A DNA stretch of 64,000 nt from Opeltia flavorubescens (lineage: Eukaryota; Ascomycota; Lecanoromycetes; Teloschistales; Teloschistaceae), in assembly GCA_000442125.1 (NCBI GenBank), contig KE546972.1:1138022-1202021 (forward strand). Reading direction: 5' to 3'. The translations under genes and the position numbers were made by a program. Each line of letters starts with the position of its first letter. The stretch's first letter is position 1. The notes under the pieces are model-generated. The model made no database searches. It was not told the origin of the DNA and was given only the letters and a program-made list of their open reading frames with translations. This document shows, in pieces, positions 24,480 to 37,240 of this stretch.

Positions 24480-26880
24480 ATATAAAAGGAGTTTTTATTA
24501 AATAACTTTAATTAAATTCTTCGTTGTAAATTAATAAGTGAAAAAAATAAAAAAATAAAAGTTATAATAGCTATAATAGGTAAAAAGCTAAAGGGTTAAT
24601 TCGCGTGAATACTTTTATTATAATTTCCCGCGGGCGTTTACTTAAAACTAGAGTTATAAAAAGTAAAAAATTCGCTAGTAAAAATATATAATAGAGTATA
24701 TTTATTTTATAAATTTTAAATCTAGCGATCTCTTCTATATATAGTACTTATTTATATATAAAAAAGGTACGATATTTTTTAATAATTTTAGAACCGTTTT
24801 TATTCCCGTTTTTAACGATAAAAATAGTAAAACTAGGTAAAAGTTAAAAAAATAGAAAAAAGCGTATATATTTTTTAGCCTAGCTAATAATAATCGGGAG
24901 TAGTATAATTATATATAGGAGATAGTAGAAATTTAAACTACTATAGCGATATTTTAAAGTCTTTTTATAATAATACTTATAGAATATAATCTAGTTAAAC
25001 CCGTATACTTATAGGGCTTTTTTAAAAATAGATAAATCTATTATTATACTAAATTTATACCGATTTTATCGCGAAATTATAGTTAGAAGTTATCTTTTAA
25101 TATATTTTACTATATAATCTAGACTTTTAAAGGATTATAAAGGAATTATTACCTAGAATTATAATAAGTTTTCTACTATCTTTAATAACGATTTAAATAG
25201 TTTTTAAAACTATAATAAATAGCTAGCTTTATATTTAATAGGAGTCCTTTTAAATTAAATAGTCTAATTAAAGAAATTTTATATATTAATTAATTTCGAC
25301 TTACTAGCTTTAATAATCTAATTTAATAAGTTCTTAACGAAGTTTAACCAGCTAATATAGGAATAAAAATAACTAATAGTAGTATAAAATATAATAGAAT
25401 TAAAATAAGCTAAATTTAATTATAATTAACGAGTTATTATTAAAGCTATTATAAAAACGGTTATTAATAATAAATTTCCTAACGAATATTCTAATAATAT
25501 AGGTATAAGTTCTAATCTCTTTTTTTTAAATAGCCCTAATAGTACTAGTAAAACCTTTATATAAAATACCGTTATAACTAAATTCTACTCGCTTCTAAAA
25601 AGTAATAAAATAATTTTTACTATTACTTCTTCTAATATTATATCGATTTTATTTAATAACGGTTAAACCGTTTATAATATATTTTAAATTCTATTAAATT
25701 CGATATTTAATAATATTTATAGGGTTAAATAAGGTATAATAAAAATAGAGTTTTTTTATAAGGCCGATTTAATCTTTTAAAATAAGTTAATAATATAATA
25801 GAAATAAAATTTTATAACTATTAACCGAATTTTCTATAATTTAATAGAAATTAAATTTAATATTCTATTTATAGGAAAAATAGTCTATTTTTATAATAAT
25901 TTCCGCTAGTATTTACCGATATACCTAAATATAGGCCCTAATTTAGTAATATAAATATATTTATAGAATTTTCCTTTCTAAAAAAATATTTATATTTTAT
26001 AGCTAATAATTAATATACAGCTTTATAACCTTTTATTAAATATATAAAGCTATTTTAATATAAAGAAGTTTACTCGAGAGGTATTAAAGATAAATAATAC
26101 TAGTACCTCTATTATAAATAAATATAGTATTAAGAGGATATTATAAAAATATAGGCTAATCCTAGAAAATTCTAATAACTTAATTAAAGTTATTTATATA
26201 AATTTTACTAATTTTAATAATCATAATAACTATTTAAAAGAGCGAGCTATCTTTATTATAACAAATATTAATATATTAAAAATTAATAATAGTTATATAG
26301 ATTTAATGAAAGGTAAATTATATTTTAAATATAATTAAAACTAAATATTAAAAAAGGTATTAAAAAAAAATTCGATTTTAAATATTTCTATAGTTTTAAT
26401 AAAGCCTCCTTTTTATTATATATTCTTTACCTTAAAATTAATATATTTATTATATTTTTAAAGAATATTAGCGACCCGATTATATATAATAGTACTTATA
26501 TAAAGTTTATATATATTTATTAATAAATACTAAAGGCCGAAACTATTAGTAGTAGTTATTTTAATAAAAAAATCCTTATATTACGTATACTATTAAATAT
26601 AAAAGATAATAAAACTTTAAAAAAGAAAAGGAATAGGGTTTTTTATTTATTTAAATATATTTAATTCTTTATTAAAACTATATTCGCTATAATAATTAAT
26701 AAAATATAAAATTAGTCGTTAAAATATATTAGATTAGATTTATAAATTTATAAAGTTTTTATTTATAGTTAGGTTTATATTAAAATTTCCCGAGTATTTA
26801 AAGCGGTAAACTTTTATATTATTATTCCTAATAAATTTATTAATATACCTTTTATAATTTAAAATAAATAATAGATTTAT
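24480..26880 (+). pseudogene. Helitron PIF1-like helicase domain
   Basis: This 5'-3' helicase unwinds donor DNA during Helitron transfer. The entry block NSREYFYYNFPRAFT is at 24598-24642 (frame 1), matching the conserved Y-F...P-R-x-F-T-W region of Helitron helicases. The Walker A loop is at 25529-25558 (frame 2) and reads SPNSTSKTF where the family has GGTGKT, so two or three glycines appear mutated. The carboxy-terminal blocks, YNSTYIKF at 26485 and the LDLQ...VYxxISR stretch at about 26735-26800, are typical of the end of the protein. The shift between frames shows at least one indel as well as stops. Confidence 0.8.
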
Positions 26881-27120
26881 CTATTACTACCGTCTATAAA
26901 ATAATTTAAATAAAAGATAAGTAGTTAAATATATAAAGGTAGAGACGGAATTTATATATAAAATTAAAAATAATTATATTTAGTATTTAAATATCCGAAT
27001 TAATATATTAAAACGAGATTATTTTTAATTTATATTCTAAAAATAGTTAAAAACCTTTAAAATAATCTAAAATTTATATTATAAAAAGTATATATTAATA
27101 TATATATAGTCGAATCTTTA

Positions 27121-27192
27121 TAGTAAAACTAGAAAAATATAATAAATTTATAGTAAAACTAGAAAAATATAATAAATTTATAGTAAAAAAAT
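27121..27192. repeat. 30-bp perfect tandem duplication
   Basis: 27121-27150 and 27151-27180 are identical 30-base units (starting TAGTAAAACTAG), with the start of a third at 27181. Perfect identity in a RIP-scarred background suggests slippage after RIP had ended. It lies just past the Helitron coding end. Confidence 0.95.
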
Positions 27193-29539
27193 AGTAAAAT
27201 AGTATTTTAAATATAAAAAATAGTTATATTAAAGTTTAAAACCTATATAATATTTTATAATTTATATTATTATATAATAATATCTTTATTAGAAGTCTTT
27301 AATATATATATTAAAAAAATTACCGCTAATTTAAAAAACTTTTATAGTTATATTATTTTTTTTATATATAAAACGCTTTATTTATATATTTTATATTTTT
27401 AATAATCTTTAATTAAGGCGGGTAAAATACCGATTTTTTACTACTAGATATAAATTCTAAAGCTTAAAATCGCTACACTTTATAAAACCAGCCGGGTAAT
27501 TATTATATTAGCTAAAGCTTTAAATATTATATTTAATTTATCGATCGATACTTATTAAAAGCTTTTAATTATTTATTAACTCGATATTTATAATAGTAAA
27601 GGATAATAAAGAATTTAAAACGAGTAGCGGGTTTTAATTAATAATTATAATTAGAGCTACTAATAAATAATAATAACTATTATATAGATTAAAAGGAAGA
27701 TCTTAAGAAAAAAAAGATTAAATAAAAAAAGCTAGCTTTTAAAGTATTTTATTAATAGATTTAAATTAAAAACCCGGCTTTTATTTTTTAATAAAAAATA
27801 ATAATTTAAGTTTAAAAATCTAAAGGAAATACTAAAATATAAATATATATAAGAATAGATTATAGGAGGGTTTAATAATAACGGCGGATTTTTAATTATA
27901 AAACGGAGTTGCTTTTAAAATAATAATAATAGTATTAGAATAGTATTAAAAGGTAAGTTATTATATATTAAATTTATTAATCCAGTCAAAGATAATATAA
28001 TAAAACGTTTCTATTTAGGTTTAAATTTAATAAAACCTCCTAAATTAATAAACCCGCTATAAATATTCTATAAATATAGCTTTTAGAAACCTTTAAGATC
28101 TATAAATTAGAAGTAAAAACTTTCTAGTTCTAGTTCTATAAAATATTTTAAAAATTTTAAATAGTTACGTAAGGTTTCGGGTAACTTATAGCATAATAAT
28201 ACTACCTACCTTTAATAACTTTTAGAGGATGAAAATTTTTAACTTACTTTATTAATTATTTAGAAAATATTAATAATATTTTAACTTATTTATACTAGTA
28301 GCTACTTAATATTAGGAATTATTAAAGACTAGATATAGGGAACTATATATAAGGAAGAGGGATAAACTATCCTACCCGTTATATAAAATAAAAGGGTAAA
28401 GAAAGAATAGTTAAATAGTAAAATACTAGTAGATATTTATAATTAAACTTATTAAATAGTTTATACTCCGGATTATAATATAAAAAGGAACCGCTATATT
28501 TAGCTCTACTTAAAAAATTAAACTCTAGATTATTAGTTTAGTTAGAGCGATAACGGCCTCCTATTCTTTTAGCTTTTAAAGCTTCTAGATATTTTTTAAA
28601 CCCTCGTTTCTTTTAATTACTTTTATAATTTTAGTAGTATTATAATTATTATTATTTTAAAAATCGATAATCCCTATAAAAAGGATTTTTTAGCTATTTA
28701 TATTATAAATTATATCGGTAATATAAGTAGCTAAAGATTATATACTACCTTTAATAGCTATATTAAGGTTAACTTTATTATTAAAAGCCTTTCTAGTCTA
28801 ATTTAAAAACTAATATAGCTTAGACTTAAAACTATATAGGATCTTAATAGTTTTAGTAGTAGGTAAAAAAATATATAAAAATCGGATTATATATAGATAA
28901 ATAGTCCTTTTTTCTTCTATTTTAAAACCTATATAGTTCGTATTTACTAGATATTATAAACCGTTAATATTTAAATACGGGAGTTATACGCCTATAATAA
29001 TTAGATATAAAGCCAGATAAATATTTAGAATAATATAAGTAAAATAGTTTAATAATTATTATTTAAACTAGTATTAAAGAGTTTAATTTAAAGGTTAATC
29101 AAAAAAAATAAAAGATTAAAGAAAAGTAGCTGCTTTTTATATCTAAAATCTACTAAGATTTAAATTTTTACTTTTTTATTATTAATAGTTTAATATTATA
29201 ATATCTTTTTATTTATCGGATCTTAATAATATTAAATATATTTAAATAAATAATAATAATAATATCGTAGTAAAATACTATACTCTACTATTAATAATAT
29301 AAAGTTAAATTAATAATAATATTAATATTATAATAAAAACCGCCTTTTATTTTAAAACCTTCGAAAAATCGCTAGATACTAGTTATTTTATTATTTGAAT
29401 ACCTTTTATAGGCCCGGTCGAGTAATAATATATATTATAGATAATATAAATAAAGCCAGTCTAGTTATTAATTATAAATTAAAGATTTTACTTTAAAAAA
29501 GGTAAAACATTTTCTAAACCTAATATAAATAAAAAGTAC
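27193..29539 (+). other. Low-complexity region, possible plus-strand gene ghost (part 1)
   Basis: No family recognised. Plus-strand readings over about 27900-29530 are rich in I, L, N, Q and K. Under RIP these residues are what CpA-containing proline, threonine and serine codons would become. That fits a Pro/Thr/Ser/Asn-rich disordered protein, but it also fits noncoding DNA. The stretch stops where element A is inserted at 29545; similar composition resumes at 37241. A perfect gene boundary cannot be set. Confidence 0.35.
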
Positions 29540-29544
29540 TTTAT
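29540..29544. repeat. Probable target-site duplication of A(-), left
   Basis: TTTAT here is matched by TTTAT at 37236-37240, one base outside the right LTR end. It is low-complexity sequence, so chance is possible. Confidence 0.55.
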
Positions 29545-29801
29545 TATAAAAAGGATACAATAGTAGGGAAACTGTATAGAAGTATAGGTAATAGTCTAGC
29601 GTTCTACTATCGTAGATACGAAGCTATATGTAGAGAATATATATATATTAATATCTAGAAAGCTATAAACTTTAGAGGGAATTTTTCTAATTATATAGGC
29701 CCCCTTTTCTACTAATATAATATAACGATATAATATCTCAGCTAAAATTATATAATAGCTCTACGATATTATAATAAGCTAGATTATTACTAACTATAAT
29801 A
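29545..29801 (-). repeat. A(-) 3' LTR (257 bp)
   Basis: Pairs with 36978-37234 and, inverted, with 52244-52500, all 257 bp. A purine-rich tract on the minus strand abuts it at 29802-29815, at the polypurine-tract position. Confidence 0.9.
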
Positions 29802-31800
29802 ATATTTCCTTTTTTATAATAGTATCTTTATTATTCTATAATTAGACGATATATATATAATAAATAGCTAAGCTTTTTATATAAAACGTATATATTTAAA
29901 TATATATTAGTTAAATTAATAATTTAAAAGTACGCGACGCTAATATATATCTATATATAAAACGTCTCGTTATTATATATAAAATATATAAATAGTTTTA
30001 TCTTATATATTAAAGATTATTTAGTATTAATATTAATATTAGCTATCGTATTATAATATATTATTAATATCTTTTAATATTTAATAAATACTCGCGTTAA
30101 AACGTATCTATAGAAATTAATATTATTTAATAGCTTTATTTAGCGGTTATATTATATTATAATATTTATAGATAATTAAAACTATTAAATTTTAAATAGT
30201 TTAATTTATATTATTAGCGTTATAGATCTTATATTAGATAATATAATTATATCTTTTATTTATAAATATATAATAAATATTTTTCCCCTAATATAGATTT
30301 TTCTTTAATTTATATTTTTAATATTTTTATTATAACTTATCTTTATTTACCGGTTCTACTTTTTTATAAATTTTTTTTAATTTTTTTTAATTTTTATATC
30401 TTTTATTATAGGTTTTAAAGCTTCTAAAACTTTTATAGTTAAAAAAACTTTATAAAATATATAGGCGCCCGATACTCTAATATTATTAAATACTTTAATC
30501 TTATAAAAGGATTACTACTATTAGTATATTAAGGCTGGTATTAAAATATATATCGCTTATTTAATACTATTATTTAATAACCCCTAATAAGAAATAGATA
30601 AAAAATAACCTTACTATTTATTATACTCTTATTTATTATATAAAACCTAATATCGGTTTTAAATATTATATATATTATTCTAGGCTTTAAAAGAAATATA
30701 AACTAATATATTAAGTCTATATATTACGGTAGTTTTTTTAATCTATATAGATTTTTTGAAAATTTGTTTTAATTACTAATAAAATAATCTCTACTACTAT
30801 TACTACTAACGTTATTAATAATAATAATAATAATATATTACGCGCTATTCGCGTATTATTATTCTTTTTAATTATAAACGAATCGAGGCTTAAAAAAAAG
30901 CTAAAATATAATAAAAAAAGATTATTAGTATCTTTAATATTATTAAAGTTATTTATATTTTAAAGGAGTCGATTAATATAGATATTAATATAATGTATTT
31001 TATTATATACTTACCCCTTCTATATAAGTTTATACGCTAACTTTATATTAAAACCGTTTAGATCTTTTAGTTATTAAAGAGGAGTAGTTAAATTTAATTA
31101 AAAAAAATAATTTTTCTTCTATTAATAAAAGCGAGATAAAAAAAAGTAGTACTATTATATAGTTTTATATTCGTCTAGCGTTTTATATCTATTTTTATAT
31201 ATCTATTCCTATATTCTATCTTCGAGCCTATATTTTCTTTAGGTAGTTATAGCTTTAAGGTTTATATTCTAATAAAGCTTCCTTTTAACTATAACCCTTT
31301 CTAATAAAATACTTTATAATATATATCTTTTACTATACGTTTTATAAGTAAATTTTAATATTTATATAGGATTTCGTTTTTATTATTACTTCGCGTTTCT
31401 AATATTATAGTTTTATATTTCTAATTTTATTTATTGACTTATTTCTGCGTTTATATATATTTTAGCTATAGCTTATTTTTCTTTTTTATCTCCCCTTAAA
31501 AAAGTTTTTTTTATTATTATTTAAGGGTTTTTAAAGGTATATATAATAAAAGTCTCTTATATATTTACTAACTTCTAATATTTCTATAATATTAAATTAA
31601 CTATTACTTTTAGGGCTATAACTAAACTATTTTATTAAATACTAAAGTTTTCTATAATATTATTTTTAATTTAGTACTTTTTTGATTTTATATTATTTTT
31701 GATTATTAATATTTAAAGCCTAAAGGTAGTAAATCCTTTTTATCTTTCCTTTTTACTATTATATATAGCTCGAGGAAAAAATATAAAAAATAAAATAGAT
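29802..31800 (-). pseudogene. A(-) 3' pol end, decayed
   Basis: Lies between integrase and the 3' LTR. By family order it could hold the carboxy end of integrase and a chromodomain, but I could not place motifs. An AT-only stretch with pure TA runs occurs at about 32035-32052 next to it. Confidence 0.35.
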
Positions 31801-33000
31801 ATAACCTAGTAATACTAGAAGTTTTAGATAATATAATTATAAATTTACCGGCTTTATTATTTTAAAGAGCCTAAAAAATTTATAATCTAGTTTTTTTAAT
31901 AACCTTTTTATTTTAATATTACGCTTATTTAATTATATTATAACGCTAGTAGTAAAAGATTTTATAGAATATTTTTAATTATAATATTTGAATGATTTTT
32001 TTATTACTATTTTTTATTAGCTTTTAAACTAGGTATATATATATATATATCTTTTAATATATTAACGCGCTCTAAATATATTACTTTTAGTATTATTGAT
32101 TTAAATATTATTTTCTAGATTAGGATATCTATTAATAGCGGTAAAAAACGGTATTATACTAGTAGAAATATATTTACTATTATTATATATAAACTCTATA
32201 AAAAGTAGCTATTTAGTTTAATTATTTTAATTATAGTTAATAAAACCTTTTAAAAATTATTTTAGAGTTTAATTTTATTAATTAATTTACCTATTAATTT
32301 ACGGAGAAAAAGCGGTATTTAAATAGTATTTAATTTCTAAATAGTAATAAAGGGTAGATTAAAATTATAAATTAAAAAAAAATTTTTAATTAAAAACTAG
32401 CGATTTAAATATACTATAATAGCGATATATTTTATTAATAGAGGTATCCGCTAGTTTTTTTATAGTTTTAATTACTTAATATAGAATATATATAGTAAAC
32501 TTTATATAATAATTAACCATTATAAAGATCGAATTATATATAACACGGAAGTATTTATATAGAGATAAATTAGTAATAAAATCTATAATTAAATTACTAA
32601 ACGGTTTTAAAGGTTTTTCTAATAGTTATATTTCGTTATATAGTTTATACCTTATAAATTTTACCCGGTAGTATATATTATAGGTATATATCTAATATTT
32701 AATATCCTTTATTATTTCTAGCTAAAAGTCTTTTTAATAAATAAGTTTTAATATTCTTTTATAGTTAAAATAATCTATTATAAATTTATTATAATTATAT
32801 TTAAAGGCTTTTTATCTAATTATATTAAAGGGTAAATACTATTTTTTATTATAATAGAATAATTATTAGTCCTAATACAATTTATAGCCTTTATTAAATT
32901 ATTTTAGTATTATATAAATATTTAACGAATTATTAAACAACTCTCTTTTTAAAAATACTAATTTTCTAGTTATATTATTAAACTTATAGAATTCTTCTAT
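31800..33000 (-). pseudogene. A(-) integrase remnant
   Basis: Aligns on the minus strand with 55700-56441 of A(+), where the core reads like the fungal Gypsy D-F-I-T...P block followed by the V-V-V-D-x-Y block. The first catalytic block is near 32450-32600. Integrase would insert the cDNA. The frame is broken many times. Confidence 0.7.
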
Positions 33001-35000
33001 AATATAACGGAAAAATAGTAGAGATATATTATATATATTTTTTAAAGCCGCTTTTTTAATAATTTATCGTTTTAATTATTAATTTTTAAAGCTATTAAAG
33101 TTATTTAAAATAATTAATTAAACGTTAATATATATAATAGTATTAAGTTTATAAAAAACATTTAGTTTTTTATATACCCTAGAACTATAAATTTTTATTA
33201 GTATTTATTTCTTTCTTATTTTAAAAAACTTTTTTTTAGCTATAAAAAGCGGAGTCGACGCTTTTATATCGCTCTTTAAAATATTTTTATTTCTTTTTTC
33301 TACTAATATTAAAGGTATTTTTTAATTATAAAAAGGTATAAATAATATATTATTATTATATTTCCTTATATAGGTATAAAATACGTAATCTTTTATTTAA
33401 AATTTATATTTAAAGGTATTCTTTAAAAATTTACCCTTTTTATTAAAAATATTAGCTTTTACCTTTTTTACTATATAATATATTAATATCGCTTTTTAAA
33501 TATTTTTAATAATAATTTTAATATTTTTAAATAATTTTTAAAAACTTTCTTAAATATATTTAAAATTAATTAATAATATTTTATTATTAAAATAGCTCTT
33601 TCTATTACTTTCTAGCGACTTTCTAGTATTATTTAAAATCTTTTATAAGCTTTTAAATTAATTTCTATTTTATTCTATAAAATTTCTAAATAAATAGCGC
33701 TAAATCTTTAAAGGATTTATAATTAGTTTTATACTTTTTCTAAAATTTTTCTAAAACTTTTTAAAATATAAAATCGAATAAATATATTTCTAATTTAAAA
33801 TATTAAAAGTAGTATAAGCTTTAAATATNTTATAATTATTTCTTTATAATACTATATTAATAAGGTTTAATTTATTTAGCCTATACTTTAAATTTAGGTT
33901 TAGCCTAGCTAGCCGCTTCTACTATCTAGTATTTTTATAGCTTAGCTCCTTTTTTATAAAAAAGTTATAAAGGTTCGCGTAATTAATAATAATTTCTATC
34001 CTATAAAAAGCTCTTTTAATATAATATCGCTACTATTTATAAATATAAATAATAGTTAATATTTCGGAATCTCTAATATTATAATTATATTCTATTATCG
34101 TTATCTTATAGAACTAGTAGGTAATAGAGTACTAGCGGATTTATATACTAGTACTAAATTACGTAATAATTACTAAAATCAAAAATCTTAAAATATTAGT
34201 TTTAATACGAATCTAGAATATATAGTTAAATTATTATAAAATAAACGCTATTATAAAGCGTTCCTTTAATATTTTAAATATACTAGCTACTTTTTTTATT
34301 AAAATAAATCTAATATTAAACTTTTTTTTATTACCGCTTTTTTATAGCGATATTAATAGTAGTACTATTTATAAGAATATTTTAATAAAGTATTCGTAAA
34401 AATTTATAAATTTAAAGAAATACTATATATTATAGTATAATTTTAAAAGAAGCTAATTCCTTATTTATTTAATATAGGATTTTTTTATTATAATACTATT
34501 TAAATAAATAATAAATTTTATAAATCTAATATTATATATATTAAATAAATACTTTTTTAATTTAATATATAACCTATATTATAATAATCTTATAAAGATC
34601 TTTTATATATATATCGGATATTTAGCTTTATTTTTTAAATAGATAAGTAAATTATCTATATATACTATAATAAATAGATTTAGGAAATCCTTAAAAATAT
34701 TATTAATATTTATTTAAAAAATAATTAGGGTATTTATTAAACTAACTAGTATAATATAGTATTTAAAGTAACTATAATAAGTATAGAATATTATTTTCTA
34801 TTTATTACCCTTCTGGATCCTAATATAATAGTAGGTATTCCGGATATTTAGGCGGGTAAAAATTATTACTTTATATAGCCTTTTTAAGGCTTCGAATATT
34901 AGGGGAAAAAGGTATTTATTCTTAATAATAACCCGGTTTAACCCCCGGTAGTCGATATAAAAATAAAAATTATTATTTTTCTTTTTTATAAATATAATTA
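33000..35000 (-). pseudogene. A(-) reverse transcriptase and RNase H remnant
   Basis: The RT catalytic YxDD region is near 34650-34700 and RNase H near 33200-33900. The distance from the 5' LTR edge to the RT box (about 2.6 kb) equals that in A(+), which supports collinearity of the two copies. The frame is broken many times. Confidence 0.75.
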
Positions 35001-36960
35001 AAGCGCTAACTTATAATATTAAATAATAAATAAACTTTTTTACGAAATTCTTATTAATATAAATCTATAAAACCTCTAATTTAGTAATTAAAAAATTATA
35101 TAAAAGTTTAAATAATAGATTATCTATAATTTTAAAAGTATAATTACTTATAAAATATTTAAAAAGTTTATTAATTTTTTAAAAGTTATAAATCCTTTTT
35201 AAATCGGCGTACTTTTTAAATAAAATTATTTTTTTAATATTATATAAAGCGATTACGTTATTTTTATTATATAATTTTATATTAAAAAAGTATAATTATT
35301 TAAATCTTTTTATTTTTAATAGATATTCTTATTTTTTAACCGGAATAAGTTTAATATTTATTCCCGCTAGAATAGCGCTAGAATCGCGCTATATTTATTA
35401 TATATATACCTAGTTAATATCTAGATTATATTAATATAATTATAAAAGGCTAAATATAATATTAAAAAACTTAATATTTATTTTAATATATTTATTTATT
35501 ATTATTTTAGATTCCTTTTTTAAATTAATAAAATTAATTAAAAGTTTATATTTTTAAAAATAAATTAACTTTATACTGTTTAATATTCTAACCGGCGTTT
35601 TAATATCTCGGCTATTATATAACTTTAGCTCCTTTATATAATATTATAATATAAAATTCAGGCTTATATTATATAATAATCGATAAGTATAATTAATTTA
35701 ACCTTCTATCTTTTTTTTAAATAATTATATTTATAATTAAATAAAAGATCTATAGCTTTATATATTAACGATTTAGTAGTATAAAAGCGATATTTATTAA
35801 ATTTTATTTTTTTCTTTTTTATTTTTATAAGGGTAATCGAGTCTCTTATAGCCTTTTTTACGATACTTCTAATAGGTAATTATTATTAATATATCGCTAT
35901 TTTTATAAAATCCACGGCTACTATCTAAATTATATCCTTAAGAACTATACTAGCCTTTATAATTTCTATAATTAATTATTATTATATTCGCGTTAATCGC
36001 TGGTATAGTAATATTAAATAGATTTTATTCTTTTTAACTATTTTTATAGCTCTTAAAATTCAATATTTTAATATTTATATTATAATTAATACGCGCTTAA
36101 TATTATAATTAAACCGATTAAATTTTAATTACTTAATTAATAATCCCCTAATATATTTTTATAAAATTAGATATTTTAAATATTTTATTAGTTATATTAT
36201 TTTATAAATATTTCTTAAAATATTTATCAGAATATAATTTAATAAGAATTTTTTTATATAATTTTTAAAATCTTTTAAATATTTAATAAATAAAAAAATA
36301 TTTTATTTATTATAATATTTCGCGTTAAAATATTATAATATTACTTTAATACTATAAATAGTTTAAAAATTAAGCTAATCTAGTAAAAGTTTTAGCTAAT
36401 CCTTCTAGGTTATTTTAAACCTAGTATTTAGGTTTATTTTTTTAATTTAGTCCTATATATTCGCTAAATAGCGATTAAAGTAGCCTATATTAAATAGAAT
36501 CTATAAAACTTCTATTTTATATATAATTAAATAAGTTTTAAAAATATATTCGTATTCGCGCTTAAATAATATATATTTTATATAATTTTTACTTTTATAT
36601 TAAATAGAGTTAGGGACCTTTAATTTTAATTCTTTATTTATTTTCTACCTTTTAATACGTTTAAAATCGTTAATCGAAATTTTAGAGGCTTATTATTAAT
36701 ATATAGTAGTAGATAGCTTTAAAAATTCTAATTCCTTTTTAACCCTTAATATTTCTAACCTTCTTTACTAATAGACCAGAGTTTATTTTATTTTAAAGGC
36801 CTAAATCTCTATATTTAAAACGTTACTAATAAGCTTATTTATAATATTATTTTATAGTATAACCATATTTATTAGCGGTTATAATCTAGTTATAGATATA
36901 ATATTACTATTATTATCTTATATTATAACTTCGTAATACAATCGAACTGCCTTTTATAAA
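35000..36960 (-). pseudogene. A(-) gag/protease region remnant
   Basis: The minus strand at about 36150-36900 aligns closely with 52540-53100 of A(+). The reading resembles Gypsy gag, with the block before the zinc knuckle of the kind Y-x-G-K...F-x-R-x-C-E near 36550-36610. Gag would form the particle. The fossil is broken many times. Confidence 0.65.
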
Positions 36961-36977
36961 AAACAGAAATATTAAAG

Positions 36978-37234
36978 TATAAAAAGGATATAATAGTAGA
37001 AAAACTATATAAAAGTATAAGTAATACTTTAAACTTCTACTATTATATATACGGAGCTATACGTAGAAAATATATATATATTAATATCTAAAGAGCTATA
37101 AACTTCGGGGGGAATTCCTTTAACTATATAAGCNNNNTTTTCTACTAGTATAATATAGCGATATAACGTCTTAGCCGAAGCTATACGACGGCTGTACGAT
37201 ATTGTAATAAGCTAGACTATTGCTAACCGTAACA
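36978..37234 (-). repeat. A(-) 5' LTR (257 bp)
   Basis: Full-length partner of 29545-29801. The outer 60 bases keep more CpA and TpG than the other two A LTRs. Ambiguous bases lie at 37134-37137. Confidence 0.9.
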
Positions 37235-37240
37235 GTTTAT

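Larger units (their letters stand above)
20460..27060 (+). mobile_element. Helitron, autonomous type, decayed
   Basis: A rolling-circle DNA transposon on the plus strand. It carries a Rep (HUH-type) region at about 23440-24350, a PIF1-like helicase at about 24480-26880, and a long poorly conserved amino-terminal region upstream. These parts occur in this order and spacing in fungal Helitron Rep-helicase proteins. The left edge is set only by a less mutated stretch at 20460-20600 and is approximate. I could not find the 5' TC end or a convincing 3' hairpin with CTRR. It is heavily RIP-mutated, with readable parts in different frames. Confidence 0.75.
29545..37234 (-). mobile_element. Element A, copy 1: Ty3/Gypsy LTR retrotransposon, fossil
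   Basis: A 7,690-bp element with 257-bp LTRs, coded on the minus strand. A second copy, A(+), starts at 52244 in the opposite orientation and aligns with it through gag, RT, RNase H and integrase, which confirms strand and order. The layout is whole from LTR to LTR; the coding frames are broken many times. It is inserted in the low-complexity region, so it is younger than that. The right LTR contains four ambiguous bases at 37134-37137. Confidence 0.9.

Noticed and set aside
32035-32052. TA-run as an origin or promoter
   Set aside because: Simple TA runs are expected in this composition and it lies inside an element A pol remnant.
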